NCBI GenBank assembly: GCA_963752695.1
Contig: CAVVZB010000001.1
Span: forward strand, 248,001 to 312,000
Reading direction: 5' to 3'
Length of the DNA stretch: 64,000 nucleotides
Source of the DNA: Bog-113 sp963752695
GTDB taxonomy: Bacteria > Acidobacteriota > Terriglobia > Bryobacterales > Bryobacteraceae
Positions 34,274 to 42,113 of the stretch are shown piece after piece. The notes beneath the pieces were generated by a model that did not search any database, had not been told where the DNA came from, and saw only the letters and a list, made by a program, of their open reading frames with translations. Position 1 is the stretch's first letter, and every line of letters starts with the position of its first letter. The position numbers and the translations under genes are program-made.

Positions 34274-35667
34274 GGGTGAGGGGTGGCCGCGGAAGGAAGG
34301 CTAACGCGGAAAGCCGCGCCGCCGAGTTCTCCAGGGACGACGCGGATGTCGCCGCCGGCCAGAATGGCGCACTTGCGCGCGATGGAGAGACCCAGGCCCA
34401 TGCCGCGTTTCTTAAATGAAATGGTGGGCTGAAAGAGGCTCTTGCGGGCGAACTCGCTCAGGCCGGGGCCAGAATCGTGGACTTCGATCAGGACATGGCC
34501 TTCGGAAGCATCGGTGCGCGCCAGCACGCGTCCACCCGCGCCGGCGGCTTCGGCGGCGTTCTCCAATAGATTCACGAGGATGCTGCGCACCAGATCCTGA
34601 TCGGCGATGGCTTGGGGAGTGCGCTCCGCGAGGCGCACCGCGTACTCGATTTCGGGGTGGCTGGCGCGAAGGAACGCGATGCGCTCCTCGACCACGGAAT
34701 TGATATCGAGCTGCTCGGGAAGCACGGGCGGCTCGGCCGAGAACTCTGAGAAGGCACGAACGCGGCGCTCCAGGCTTTCCACTTCATCGACGACGATTTG
34801 TGCGGCCTGCTCGAGAAAGGCGCGCTGGGCTGGGGTGGGTGCATCGGCATGACGCGCCACCATTTCCTCCACCGTGAGGCGAATGGGAGTCAGCGAGTTC
34901 TTAATCTCGTGGGCGGTCTTACGCGCCAGCACCTGCCAGCTGGCAAGCTGCGTCAGGTGAACCAAGCGATCGCGGCTCTGCTCCAACTGCCCGGCGGTGT
35001 TGTTAAAGGCGCGCGTAGCCAAGCCGATCTCGTCATCCTGAACGGGGTCGAGGCGCACAGTGAAGTTTCCAGCGGCAAGTTCGCTCAAGCCGGTAGTGAG
35101 ATCGCGAATGGGTCCACTGACGCGGCGCGCGACATAGACGAGGACCAGCAGCGAAGCGGCCCAGATGACGGCGGCGAGTAAGAAGAGCGTGGTGGTGAAG
35201 CCGCGGCGCAGATCGTGCGAACGGGACGCCTCAACAAGCGCGCGAGCGGCGCGGTACTGGTCGGAAAGCTGGGCCATGTTGAGGCGCAGGGCTCGGGAAT
35301 ACACGGCAACACCATTGGGCCGCCGCTCAAACAGATTTAATGTCTGGCCGTGGTCGCCGGCGCGGAGAAAGCGTTCGGTCTCCTGACTGGACCAGAAATC
35401 GTCCAGCTCGGAGTCAAAGTTTCCGGGCTTAACCAACAAGAATGGCGAGCGGCCGGAAGCAGCCTCGGCCTTGAGAGCCTGGCGCGCGCTGGTGTAGTAC
35501 TCCTTGCCTGCAATCTCGAGCGACTTAGAAATGGCGTCGAGCTGGGCCGTGGATGAGTAAGTGAGGCTGCGCTCAAGGAGGGTGGACGCCATCCAAAGCG
35601 TGCCGGCGAGCGGGAGCGCGGTGGCAATGAAGAAGATAGCGGTAAGCCGCGCGCGGAGTGTTCTCAT
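34270..35667 (-). CDS. NtrY-like membrane sensor histidine kinase
   Basis: 465 residues from ATG 35667, which shares ATGA with the upstream stop. Two spans (about 10-31 and 165-185) bracket a periplasmic sensor domain; then HAMP (RRVSGPIRDLTTGL), HisKA with H in KTAHEIKNSLTPIRL, and ATPase boxes LLENAAEAAG, HDSGPGLSE and GMGLGLSIARK. This is the NtrY/AtoS family. It likely senses an envelope condition and phosphorylates the NtrC-type regulator encoded next. The usual PAS domain appears to be missing or reduced. Confidence 0.9.
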   Translation of the reverse strand: MRTLRARLTAIFFIATALPLAGTLWMASTLLERSLTYSSTAQLDAISKSLEIAGKEYYTSARQALKAEAASGRSPFLLVKPGNFDSELDDFWSSQETERFLRAGDHGQTLNLFERRPNGVAVYSRALRLNMAQLSDQYRAARALVEASRSHDLRRGFTTTLFLLAAVIWAASLLVLVYVARRVSGPIRDLTTGLSELAAGNFTVRLDPVQDDEIGLATRAFNNTAGQLEQSRDRLVHLTQLASWQVLARKTAHEIKNSLTPIRLTVEEMVARHADAPTPAQRAFLEQAAQIVVDEVESLERRVRAFSEFSAEPPVLPEQLDINSVVEERIAFLRASHPEIEYAVRLAERTPQAIADQDLVRSILVNLLENAAEAAGAGGRVLARTDASEGHVLIEVHDSGPGLSEFARKSLFQPTISFKKRGMGLGLSIARKCAILAGGDIRVVPGELGGAAFRVSLPSAATPHP

Positions 35668-36263
35668 ACGCCCTTGAGTGGCCGCGCGCGCAAGGTAGCG
35701 CGACTGAGCGGACCGGCTTCCAGGGCCCACCGTGGTTGAGTGGCGCTGGCCGGACGGCTGAACACTTCGATCAAGCGAGTGAGGCTGATCCCGGAGCCAC
35801 CGATAAACCCGAGCGCGTCGCGCGGATCTTCGGCTCGCAGTTCAAAACGAAGCCAAAACGGGCGATCGGAGGGGAGATCGCTGGCGTTGATGGTGAGGCT
35901 GTCAACAATCCAGTTCTGGGCCGAATCGAGGGAAAGATGCGAGACGGTGCGGCGCGTCTGCTGAATGCGCGTAACGGCGAACTTCTCTTCCCAGATGTCG
36001 TAGCTCAAGGCAAAGCGTGCGGCCGAGCGGGTCTGGACGGTGACGTTTCCATCGAGGGAAAGAGTGAGCTGGCCAACGAAAGCGACCGACGCGCCGTCGT
36101 GAAGGCGATCGAGAGTCTTGCCCGTGAGGAACGCGAACTGAGGGGCGGCGACATGTACATAGTCGCCATCCAGATGAACGAGCAAGGGCTGCGCGCTCAG
36201 GCAGAGTGCCAGAGGCGCCACGATCCACGCGAAGATGAATGGCCGCCGGGAGACCGGCAACAT
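35664..36263 (-). CDS. DUF4390-like exported protein
   Basis: 199 residues from ATG 36263, which overlaps the Omp85 stop by one base (TGATG). Signal peptide-like start MLPVSRRPFIFAWIVAPLALCLSA. The mature part fits the small DUF4390 family found next to NtrYX in Betaproteobacteria: it opens PLLVHLDGDYVHVAAPQF and later has RFALSYDIWEEKFAVTRI. Probably periplasmic, possibly a ligand-sensing partner of the kinase. Family match made by eye and needs a profile search. Confidence 0.65.
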   Translation of the reverse strand: MLPVSRRPFIFAWIVAPLALCLSAQPLLVHLDGDYVHVAAPQFAFLTGKTLDRLHDGASVAFVGQLTLSLDGNVTVQTRSAARFALSYDIWEEKFAVTRIQQTRRTVSHLSLDSAQNWIVDSLTINASDLPSDRPFWLRFELRAEDPRDALGFIGGSGISLTRLIEVFSRPASATQPRWALEAGPLSRATLRARPLKGV

Positions 36264-37540
36264 CAATAGTTCATTCCAACCATAAAGACCGGGACGAGGG
36301 ACCCGGAGTGGAGCGGAAACGCCAGCGCCAAAGAGAAGACGCTTTGCCGATATCCAAAGCCGATCGAGTGACGCAATGGCGCGGATTGGCCCTGATTCCA
36401 AAGAATGCCCGCATCGTAGAAGACTTGTATAGAGCCAGGGTCAATACGGTAACTGTAATCGACGGAGTTATGGACCACGCGGTTTCCACCAAGAGGATCA
36501 ATTTGATAGCGATCCCAACCGCGGAGCAAGGAGCTAGTACCAAGTACGAAGCGTTCAAACAGGGGCGCCACGCCGGAGATCGTGCCCGCGAGCAGCTGAT
36601 CGGATACGGTTTGGCGTCCGCGAGTGACGGTGTAAGCAACGGTGGCGCGGTGACGGGCGTAGCCGAAATCGCCCGCGATTGATTTTGACGCGACCCGCAG
36701 ATTGTAGGCGGCACTGAGGTTCTTTTCGGTAGTGGCCGCCGATTCAACAGCGCGGGAATATTGCAGACCGGCCACAATGGCGTCGGCGGCTTCGGTGGCC
36801 ATCCGGGGATTTTCCATCTCCAATTGCTCCAGGCTGACGCCGAGAGTCAGTGCCAGATTGCGGGAGAGAAGCAGAACGACAGTGGGTTGCAGGTTGCGGC
36901 GGGCGCGGTAAAGATCGGCTTCCGGCAGGCCTTCGGCACGGAGTGTGGAACGATCCCATTCGGCGTGCAGACCCTCGACAAGGAACGCGAAATGGACGCG
37001 CGTACTGCCGACATCCAGATTCTCGTAGGCGGCTGCGAAGCCGGTGAACCGTTCGGTAAGCTCATCGCCGTCGCTTAGCACGCCCAGGCGGAGTACGTTA
37101 TTCCGGGCGATGGTTGTGCTGGCTTGGGCTTGAGCGGTCCAGCCCTGGGTGGAGTGGTAGAGAAACTTGGGAACGGAGACGTCGAATTCGACGCTCCGGC
37201 GCTCGGTTTCTAAGAGCACGCGGACGGTGTTGGGGGCGCTGCCGCGGAGGATGTGGGGCTGGACGGAACGCAAGTGTAACTGATCGCGGATCTCGCGGGC
37301 GAGATCGTCAAACTGGGCAGGATCAAAGCGCGCACCGACCAAACTTTCCAGGCGTTCGCGGAGCGACTTCGGCAACTTCGGCTGGGCGTCGCCTCCGATT
37401 TCCACGCTCTCGACGGTGTAGCGGGAATTGACGTTATCTTCGGCAACTAAGTGGCTGGAAGGCTGCTGATTTCCGCGGGAGGGCGCTGGAAAGAGAAAAG
37501 CTCCCCCGAGGGCGAGAGAGCTTAGCAGCAGGAATCTCAT
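36263..37540 (-). CDS. Omp85/BamA-superfamily outer-membrane protein, short form
   Basis: 425 residues. Signal peptide 1-23. Residues about 40-115 look like a single POTRA-like domain (YTVESVEIGGDA, LVGARFDPAQFDDLAREI, then a strand). The rest alternates hydrophobic and polar residues with aromatic ends typical of a 16-strand barrel and carries LLRGWDRYQI, in the place of the conserved VRGF loop motif of Omp85 proteins, and ends in VFMVGMNY with C-terminal aromatic. It may transport or insert envelope components. First gene of a string running through NtrYX and Wzt. Confidence 0.75.
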   Translation of the reverse strand: MRFLLLSSLALGGAFLFPAPSRGNQQPSSHLVAEDNVNSRYTVESVEIGGDAQPKLPKSLRERLESLVGARFDPAQFDDLAREIRDQLHLRSVQPHILRGSAPNTVRVLLETERRSVEFDVSVPKFLYHSTQGWTAQAQASTTIARNNVLRLGVLSDGDELTERFTGFAAAYENLDVGSTRVHFAFLVEGLHAEWDRSTLRAEGLPEADLYRARRNLQPTVVLLLSRNLALTLGVSLEQLEMENPRMATEAADAIVAGLQYSRAVESAATTEKNLSAAYNLRVASKSIAGDFGYARHRATVAYTVTRGRQTVSDQLLAGTISGVAPLFERFVLGTSSLLRGWDRYQIDPLGGNRVVHNSVDYSYRIDPGSIQVFYDAGILWNQGQSAPLRHSIGFGYRQSVFSLALAFPLHSGSLVPVFMVGMNY

Positions 37541-37655
37541 GGTATGAGTGGCAGGCAGGTGATTTGCCAGCCGGTAAGTACCTCAAAGTAAAGGCATTTC
37601 ACCATTCGAACGGTGTGCTTTTGAGGCACAGGTGTAAGCCGCGAACTGAAGCCGA

Positions 37656-38063
37656 TTAAAGGACCTTGGCTAGTTCCGTAGCGAATGCGCTTTGGGGCTC
37701 TGCGGTACGCTCTCGCATTTTCTTGGGTTTTCGGAGCGCAGCTGCGCCAGCGCGTGAATCACGGCCTGGGACTGAAATCCCGGCGGGTTGGGTTGTGGGT
37801 TGTCCTTTGCCCTTGGATGGCTGAGCGGGATTCGCGCGAAGCAGCTTGTCTTCCAGCGGCGCTCGATCGAACCGGCGAATGATCGCCTGCATCTCGTCAG
37901 CAGTGGGCGCTTCCACGAAAGCGAAACCTTTCGATTCCTGTGTTTCGTGATTGCGGATTACTTTAACGGAATCTGCGACCAGATCCTCCGCGGTGAGCCA
38001 TTGTTTAATGTCATCGGCGGTGACCCATGGGGGCAAATTACCAAGGAATACAGTAAAGCTCAT
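37656..38063 (-). CDS. RRM-type RNA-binding protein
   Basis: 135 residues. One RRM at about 1-80 with RNP2 VFLGNL at 5-10 and RNP1 KGFAFVEA at 45-52, then a disordered Lys/Arg/Pro/Gln-rich tail. Similar glycine- or basic-tailed RRM proteins in cyanobacteria and Acidobacteria are cold- or stress-linked RNA binders in the cytoplasm. No operon partner: it is 115 bp from the Omp85 gene and 203 bp from the stress gene. TTGTGCA occurs at 38160-38166 upstream. Confidence 0.83.
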   Translation of the reverse strand: MSFTVFLGNLPPWVTADDIKQWLTAEDLVADSVKVIRNHETQESKGFAFVEAPTADEMQAIIRRFDRAPLEDKLLRANPAQPSKGKGQPTTQPAGISVPGRDSRAGAAALRKPKKMRERTAEPQSAFATELAKVL

Positions 38064-38266
38064 TCAGTTATTCGTGTTTACTCCGTGAGGTTGGGGTTTG
38101 GCAATTCAAAAGGAGGGATCCGATCTCTGCCAAGGTAATAGTAGCAGAGAGCAGGCCGGTTGTGCAAATCGTGGCGGGTGCTACTGGCTGAACACTGTTG
38201 ATAGTTGCGCACAGAACTCGACCAGACGCGAACGCTGGAGAGATCTGTGCGCATTCGATGAGGCTG

Positions 38267-38941
38267 TTAAACCTTGCGATAGCCCACGTCGGTGACGTCG
38301 CGCAGGTCATCGGTCACCGTACCCGAAGTGCTACCCGAGTGGATGCCGGAGGTCGACGCAGACGCGGTGTGAGTGGTCGCATGCGGATGGGTATGTGACG
38401 TTTCCACGCCATGCGTGCTCGCGGCTTTTTCGCCCGCAGAAGCAATGTCTTCGCCACCGGTGCTCTTCAGGATGTCCTTAGCTTTGCCGACCCATTCGGA
38501 GTCATCGCAGTGGACAGAGACGAGGATGCCACCATCTTTCACGCGACCCTCATAGCGCTTGGCTTCGTACTCTGGGATGCCCATACCGACGAGAGCGCCG
38601 ATCAGGCCTCCGGTCGCCGCGCCAACGCCCAAACCCGCAAGCGTCGCCATGATGGGACCTGCAGCGATGAACGGACCCACTCCAGGGATAGCGAGCGCGC
38701 CGATACCGGCGAGCAGGCCGAGCGTGCCGCCGATCGCGCCACCAGTGGTCGCGCCTGTGGTTGTGCCCTCTGGGGCCTTAGTGTTCTTCTCAGTCGAAAG
38801 TTCGTGAGTGACGTGCTTGTCGGGTGCGAGCACGGAGATATCGTCGCTCCGAAAACCAGCCGACACCAGCGTGTCGACTGCTCGTTCCGCGGCTGCGCGC
38901 GATGAAAAAATTCCGAATGCTGCTGTATTTTTGCCTGCCAT
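38267..38941 (-). CDS. General stress protein 17M-like protein with glycine-zipper segments
   Basis: 224 residues. It opens MAGKNTAAFGIFSSRAAAERAVDTLVSAGF, the N-terminal fold of the general-stress 17M/YflT family. Residues 55-120 are Gly/Ala/Pro-rich with two long hydrophobic runs, and Thr-rich tail residues follow, including TSHTHPHATTHTA. A good ribosome binding site (AGGAG) lies 7 nt before the ATG. It probably has a hydrophobic hairpin that associates with the membrane. Co-located with a BON protein, both likely stress-induced. Confidence 0.78.
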   Translation of the reverse strand: MAGKNTAAFGIFSSRAAAERAVDTLVSAGFRSDDISVLAPDKHVTHELSTEKNTKAPEGTTTGATTGGAIGGTLGLLAGIGALAIPGVGPFIAAGPIMATLAGLGVGAATGGLIGALVGMGIPEYEAKRYEGRVKDGGILVSVHCDDSEWVGKAKDILKSTGGEDIASAGEKAASTHGVETSHTHPHATTHTASASTSGIHSGSTSGTVTDDLRDVTDVGYRKV

Positions 38942-38980
38942 AATTGTGCTCCTATGAAAAAAGTGTTAACGGATTCCTAA

Positions 38981-39361
38981 CTACTTGCCCTTAACGCTGA
39001 TGTTGTTGGTGACGTTTCCGTCTCCGGCAACCGTGACCGCTTTGGCTTCAATGGCCTTCTTTTCGTCGTCAGTGTGAACAACGCCGTTTAGGGTCACCTT
39101 GCCGCCGCTGGAAATGATTTTTACGTTGTGACCGTACGTTGAGATGGACTTATCTTTCACGACGGCCCGGCGAATCTGCGCCATGATCTGGACGTCGGAC
39201 TTGTTGTTCTTGCCCTGATCCGCGGTCATTTCGTGATTCTTGGTCTTATTGACCTTTGTGTTGTCCGTTTGCGCGGCCGGATCCTGGAAGGCCAGTAGCG
39301 AACCCAAGCTAAAGGCAGCCGTAAGAGCGATGCCGTGCAACGAGCGGTGATTCAATTTCAT
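38981..39361 (-). CDS. BON-domain exported protein
   Basis: 126 residues. Signal peptide with an Ala-rich h-region (1-25), a Lys/Asn-rich linker (VNKTKNHEMTADQGKNNKS), then a BON domain at about 60-126: IRRAVVKDKSISTYGHNVKIISSGGKVTLNGVVHTDDEKKAIEAKA, in separate pieces. BON domains (OsmY type) bind phospholipid and act in osmotic or envelope protection. RBS GGAGAG is seen before the ATG. It is next to the general stress gene, and a repeated TTGTGCAG element lies 117 bp upstream. Confidence 0.86.
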   Translation of the reverse strand: MKLNHRSLHGIALTAAFSLGSLLAFQDPAAQTDNTKVNKTKNHEMTADQGKNNKSDVQIMAQIRRAVVKDKSISTYGHNVKIISSGGKVTLNGVVHTDDEKKAIEAKAVTVAGDGNVTNNISVKGK

Positions 39362-39477
39362 ATTCTCTCCGGCTAAGTGAAAAGCACGAGTTGGGCCATG
39401 TTACGGCTTCTTCATCAGGAGGATTAGGCTTAATGGTCGTTTTCCTACAACACAAACGGATTACATCCTTGGGCGGA

Positions 39478-39520
39478 TTGTGCAGAGTTGTGCAGATTTT
39501 CGATTCCGCCGGCTGCACAA
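39478..39520. promoter_or_regulatory. Phased TTGTGCAG repeats between the BON gene and coaD
   Basis: TTGTGCAG occurs at 39478-39485 and 39488-39495, starts exactly 10 bp apart, and its reverse complement CTGCACAA at 39513-39520. The helical phasing and the inverted third copy are what an operator would look like. It lies in the 279-bp gap between divergent genes, so it could act on either. Another partial TTGTGCA sits upstream of the RRM gene (38160). Confidence 0.45.
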
Positions 39521-39602
39521 TAAAAGCGCGGAACAAAGCCATTTGCCGAATATGAAGGGCTAGATTAGGTACGTTGTGTCCGGTGGCGCGCGATAGTCTC
39601 AG

Positions 39603-39629
39603 TTGCACCGGACCGGAGGCGGGTAGACT
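39603..39629 (+). promoter_or_regulatory. Possible promoter of coaD
   Basis: TTGCAC at 39603-39608 and TAGACT at 39624-39629 with a 15-bp spacer. The -10 ends 11 nt before the coaD ATG and no Shine-Dalgarno sequence is visible, so a very short leader is possible. The short spacer makes this uncertain. Confidence 0.3.
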
Positions 39630-39640
39630 GGTGTGTTCCT

Positions 39641-40117
39641 ATGCGGCCAGCTATTTATCCAGGGTCGTTCGATCCTGTCACCTGTGGGCACCTGGACATC
39701 ATCGAGCGGGGCGCGCGACTATTCGGAGGGCTGACGATCGCTGTTTTGCAAAACGAAGCCAAATTGCCACTGTTTCGAGTGGAGGAACGGGTGGAAATGT
39801 TGCGAGAAGCAGTTGCCCATTTGCCGGATGTCGCAGTGGAGAGCTTTGCGGGGTTGCTGGCGGACTATGCGCGGCAGAAGCAGGCGGCGGTTTTGTTGCG
39901 CGGGGTACGTGCGATTGCCGATTATGAATATGAACGGCAAATGGAGCAAATGAACCGGCGGTTGTTCCCCGGGCTGGAGACGGTGTTTCTGCTGGCGCGC
40001 GAGGAACATGCGTTTATCAGTTCGCGGCTGGTAAAGGAAGTGAGCCGGCTGGGCGGGGATATTCGGGGGCTTGTGCCTGCCGCAGTCGAAGAGCGTTTGC
40101 TGCAGAAACGACATTAG
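39641..40117 (+). CDS. coaD: Phosphopantetheine adenylyltransferase
   Basis: 158 residues, standard length. Nucleotidyltransferase motif TCGH at 14-17 follows AIYPGSFDPV; LLRGVRAIADYEYERQMEQMNR is the core signature (read as two stretches) and ISSRLVKEVSRLGGDI the C-terminal ISSR motif. It converts 4'-phosphopantetheine and ATP to dephospho-CoA, a late step of CoA synthesis, as a cytoplasmic hexamer. Starts a plus-strand run coaD-aminotransferase-manA with 2 bp and then 4-bp overlapping junctions. Confidence 0.96.
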   Translation: MRPAIYPGSFDPVTCGHLDIIERGARLFGGLTIAVLQNEAKLPLFRVEERVEMLREAVAHLPDVAVESFAGLLADYARQKQAAVLLRGVRAIADYEYERQMEQMNRRLFPGLETVFLLAREEHAFISSRLVKEVSRLGGDIRGLVPAAVEERLLQKRH

Positions 40118-40119
40118 AA

Positions 40120-41337
40120 ATGAGTAGCGACACTATGAATGCGACGGCAACAAAAGCGGCAAAACCGGGAATTGCGAGCCGGATCTCGGCGATTAGCGTT
40201 TCCTCCACGATGAAAGTAATGGCGGACGCGGATCGTCTGCGCCAGCAAGGCATTGACGTGGTGGACTTCGGGGCGGGTGAGCCCGATTTCGCGACGCCGG
40301 AGAATGTGAAGCAGGCGGGCATTCGGGCGATTGAGCAGAATTTCACCAAGTACACGGCGGCAAGCGGCACGGCGGAGCTGAAGAAGGCGGTGATCGAGCG
40401 GCACGCGGCGGAATTCGGAACCGATTACAAGCCTTCTGAGTGCGTGATCTCGGTCGGTGGCAAGCACGTCATTTTCAATTACACACAGGCGTTGATCAAT
40501 CCCGGTGACGAGGTCTTAATCCCGGTGCCGTACTGGGTCACTTATAAGGACGTAGTTAATTACGCGGGTGGCACGTGCGTGTTTGTGCCGACAGACGAGC
40601 GCCAAGGGTTCGCACTAACGGCGGCGGCGCTGGAGCCTTTGATCAACGCGAAGACAAAGATGCTGCTGGTCAATTCGCCTTCGAATCCGTCGGGCGCCGT
40701 GGTGCCTGACGGAGAGTTCGAAAAGATACTGGCGCTGTGCATCGATCGTGGCATTTATCTGATGACCGATGAGTGCTACTCGCATTTCCTTTACGAGGGG
40801 AAGCCTTTCTCGATTGCGAGTGTGGCGGGGGCGAAAGACACGGTGCTGGTGGCCGGGACAGCGTCGAAGACGTATTCGATGACGGGCTGGCGGATTGGGT
40901 ATGGCCTCGGGCCGGAGGCGGTGGTGAGCGCGATTGGGAAACTGCAAAGCCATTCGACTTCAAACCCGACGTCAATCGCACAGAAGGCGGCGGTGGAGGC
41001 GTTTCGCGGACCTCAGGATTCAGTGGGAACGATGCTGGAAGAGTACCAGCGACGGCGGGACTTCGTGATTCCACGACTGAACCGGATTGGGGGGGTCAGT
41101 TGCACGACGCCGGCGGGAGCTTTCTACGCGTACCCGAATATCGGAGAGGTGCTGCGGGCGAAAGGCGTGAGCTCCACACTGGTTTTTGCGGAGCGGCTGC
41201 TGGCCGAAGCGCACGTGGCCGTGGTGCCGGGTGAGGCGTTCGGGACCAACGAGCATGTACGGATCTCGTATGCTACCTCGATCCATGAACTGGAACGGGG
41301 GCTGGATCGCATGGACCGGTTTATCGAGAAGCTATGA
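40120..41337 (+). CDS. Class-I PLP aminotransferase (aspartate aminotransferase type)
   Basis: 405 residues. Motifs: VDFGAGEPDFATPENVK, substrate-binding region around YTAASGTAELK, NSPSNPSGAVV, TDECYSHFLY and the PLP lysine in GTASKTYSMTGWRIGYG. Class I aminotransferases of subgroup I-gamma such as aspartate or prephenate aminotransferase. The specific substrate cannot be settled from this. ATG at 40120 is used; 40135 is an in-frame alternative. Its 3' end shares ATGA with manA. Confidence 0.9.
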   Translation: MSSDTMNATATKAAKPGIASRISAISVSSTMKVMADADRLRQQGIDVVDFGAGEPDFATPENVKQAGIRAIEQNFTKYTAASGTAELKKAVIERHAAEFGTDYKPSECVISVGGKHVIFNYTQALINPGDEVLIPVPYWVTYKDVVNYAGGTCVFVPTDERQGFALTAAALEPLINAKTKMLLVNSPSNPSGAVVPDGEFEKILALCIDRGIYLMTDECYSHFLYEGKPFSIASVAGAKDTVLVAGTASKTYSMTGWRIGYGLGPEAVVSAIGKLQSHSTSNPTSIAQKAAVEAFRGPQDSVGTMLEEYQRRRDFVIPRLNRIGGVSCTTPAGAFYAYPNIGEVLRAKGVSSTLVFAERLLAEAHVAVVPGEAFGTNEHVRISYATSIHELERGLDRMDRFIEKL

Positions 41338-42113
41338 GCGCGACGGCGATTGAGCCCAAGTTCGTGCCGAAGATTTGGGGGTCGGCCGAACTGGAGCCCT
41401 GGTTTCCGAATCAAACCGAAAAGATTGGGGAAGTTTGGTTTCCGGCTGGGGAGTTGCTGATCAAGTTTCTGTTCACGACGGAGAACCTATCGGTGCAGGT
41501 GCATCCAGATGACCAGTATGCCGCTGAGCATGAGCAATCGCGCGGGAAGACGGAGATGTGGTACATCCTGCGAGCCGAACCGGATGCTCAGGTAGCGCTG
41601 GGATTTTCAAATCCACTGGAGCGGGACGAGGCGGACGCGCTGGTGAAGTCGGGCGGGATCATGGAGCATTTGGCCTGGCACACGGTGCGGGCGGGGGATA
41701 CGTTCTTTACTCCTGCGGGAACCGTGCACGCCATTGGCAAAGGCTTGGCGCTGTGCGAGATTCAGCAGAACTCGGACGTGACGTACCGGATTTTCGATTA
41801 TGGCCGGCCGCGGGAATTGCACATTGAGCGAGCGCTGGACGTTTCGGAATGGACTTGCCACGGAGGAGCGGAGACGACGCAGCCCATCGCTCCGGGCGTC
41901 GACGAACTGGTGCGCTGCGGTCATTTTGCAACCATACGCATGCAGGCGCGGTCGATGACGCAGGTGCAAGGCGATCAGTTCGCCATCGTGCTGGAGGGTA
42001 AAGGCACCATCGATGGCCGGGAATTCCAGCCGGGGACGGTTTGGGCGCTGGGACCGGGAGAATCGACAATCGAGCCGGCCGGGGAAGCGGTCTTGCTACT
42101 TACCAAAGCTTAA
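41334..42113 (+). CDS. manA: Mannose-6-phosphate isomerase (class I)
   Basis: 259 residues, the short form. Opens PKIWGSAELEPWF, then SVQVHPDDQYA with zinc-ligand His and, downstream, ETEMWY-type (KTEMWYIL) Glu and FFTPAGTVHAIGKG with the last metal His. It interconverts fructose-6-phosphate and mannose-6-phosphate, supplying GDP-mannose for surface polysaccharides such as those made by the glycosyltransferases in this window. The ATG shares ATGA with the aminotransferase gene. The 3' end overlaps the convergent beta-barrel gene by 14 bp. Confidence 0.9.
   Translation: MSATAIEPKFVPKIWGSAELEPWFPNQTEKIGEVWFPAGELLIKFLFTTENLSVQVHPDDQYAAEHEQSRGKTEMWYILRAEPDAQVALGFSNPLERDEADALVKSGGIMEHLAWHTVRAGDTFFTPAGTVHAIGKGLALCEIQQNSDVTYRIFDYGRPRELHIERALDVSEWTCHGGAETTQPIAPGVDELVRCGHFATIRMQARSMTQVQGDQFAIVLEGKGTIDGREFQPGTVWALGPGESTIEPAGEAVLLLTKA

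Noticed and set aside
37541..37655. Possible small RNA or tRNA in the gap
   Set aside because: No cloverleaf or strong hairpin is visible, and the gap is short.
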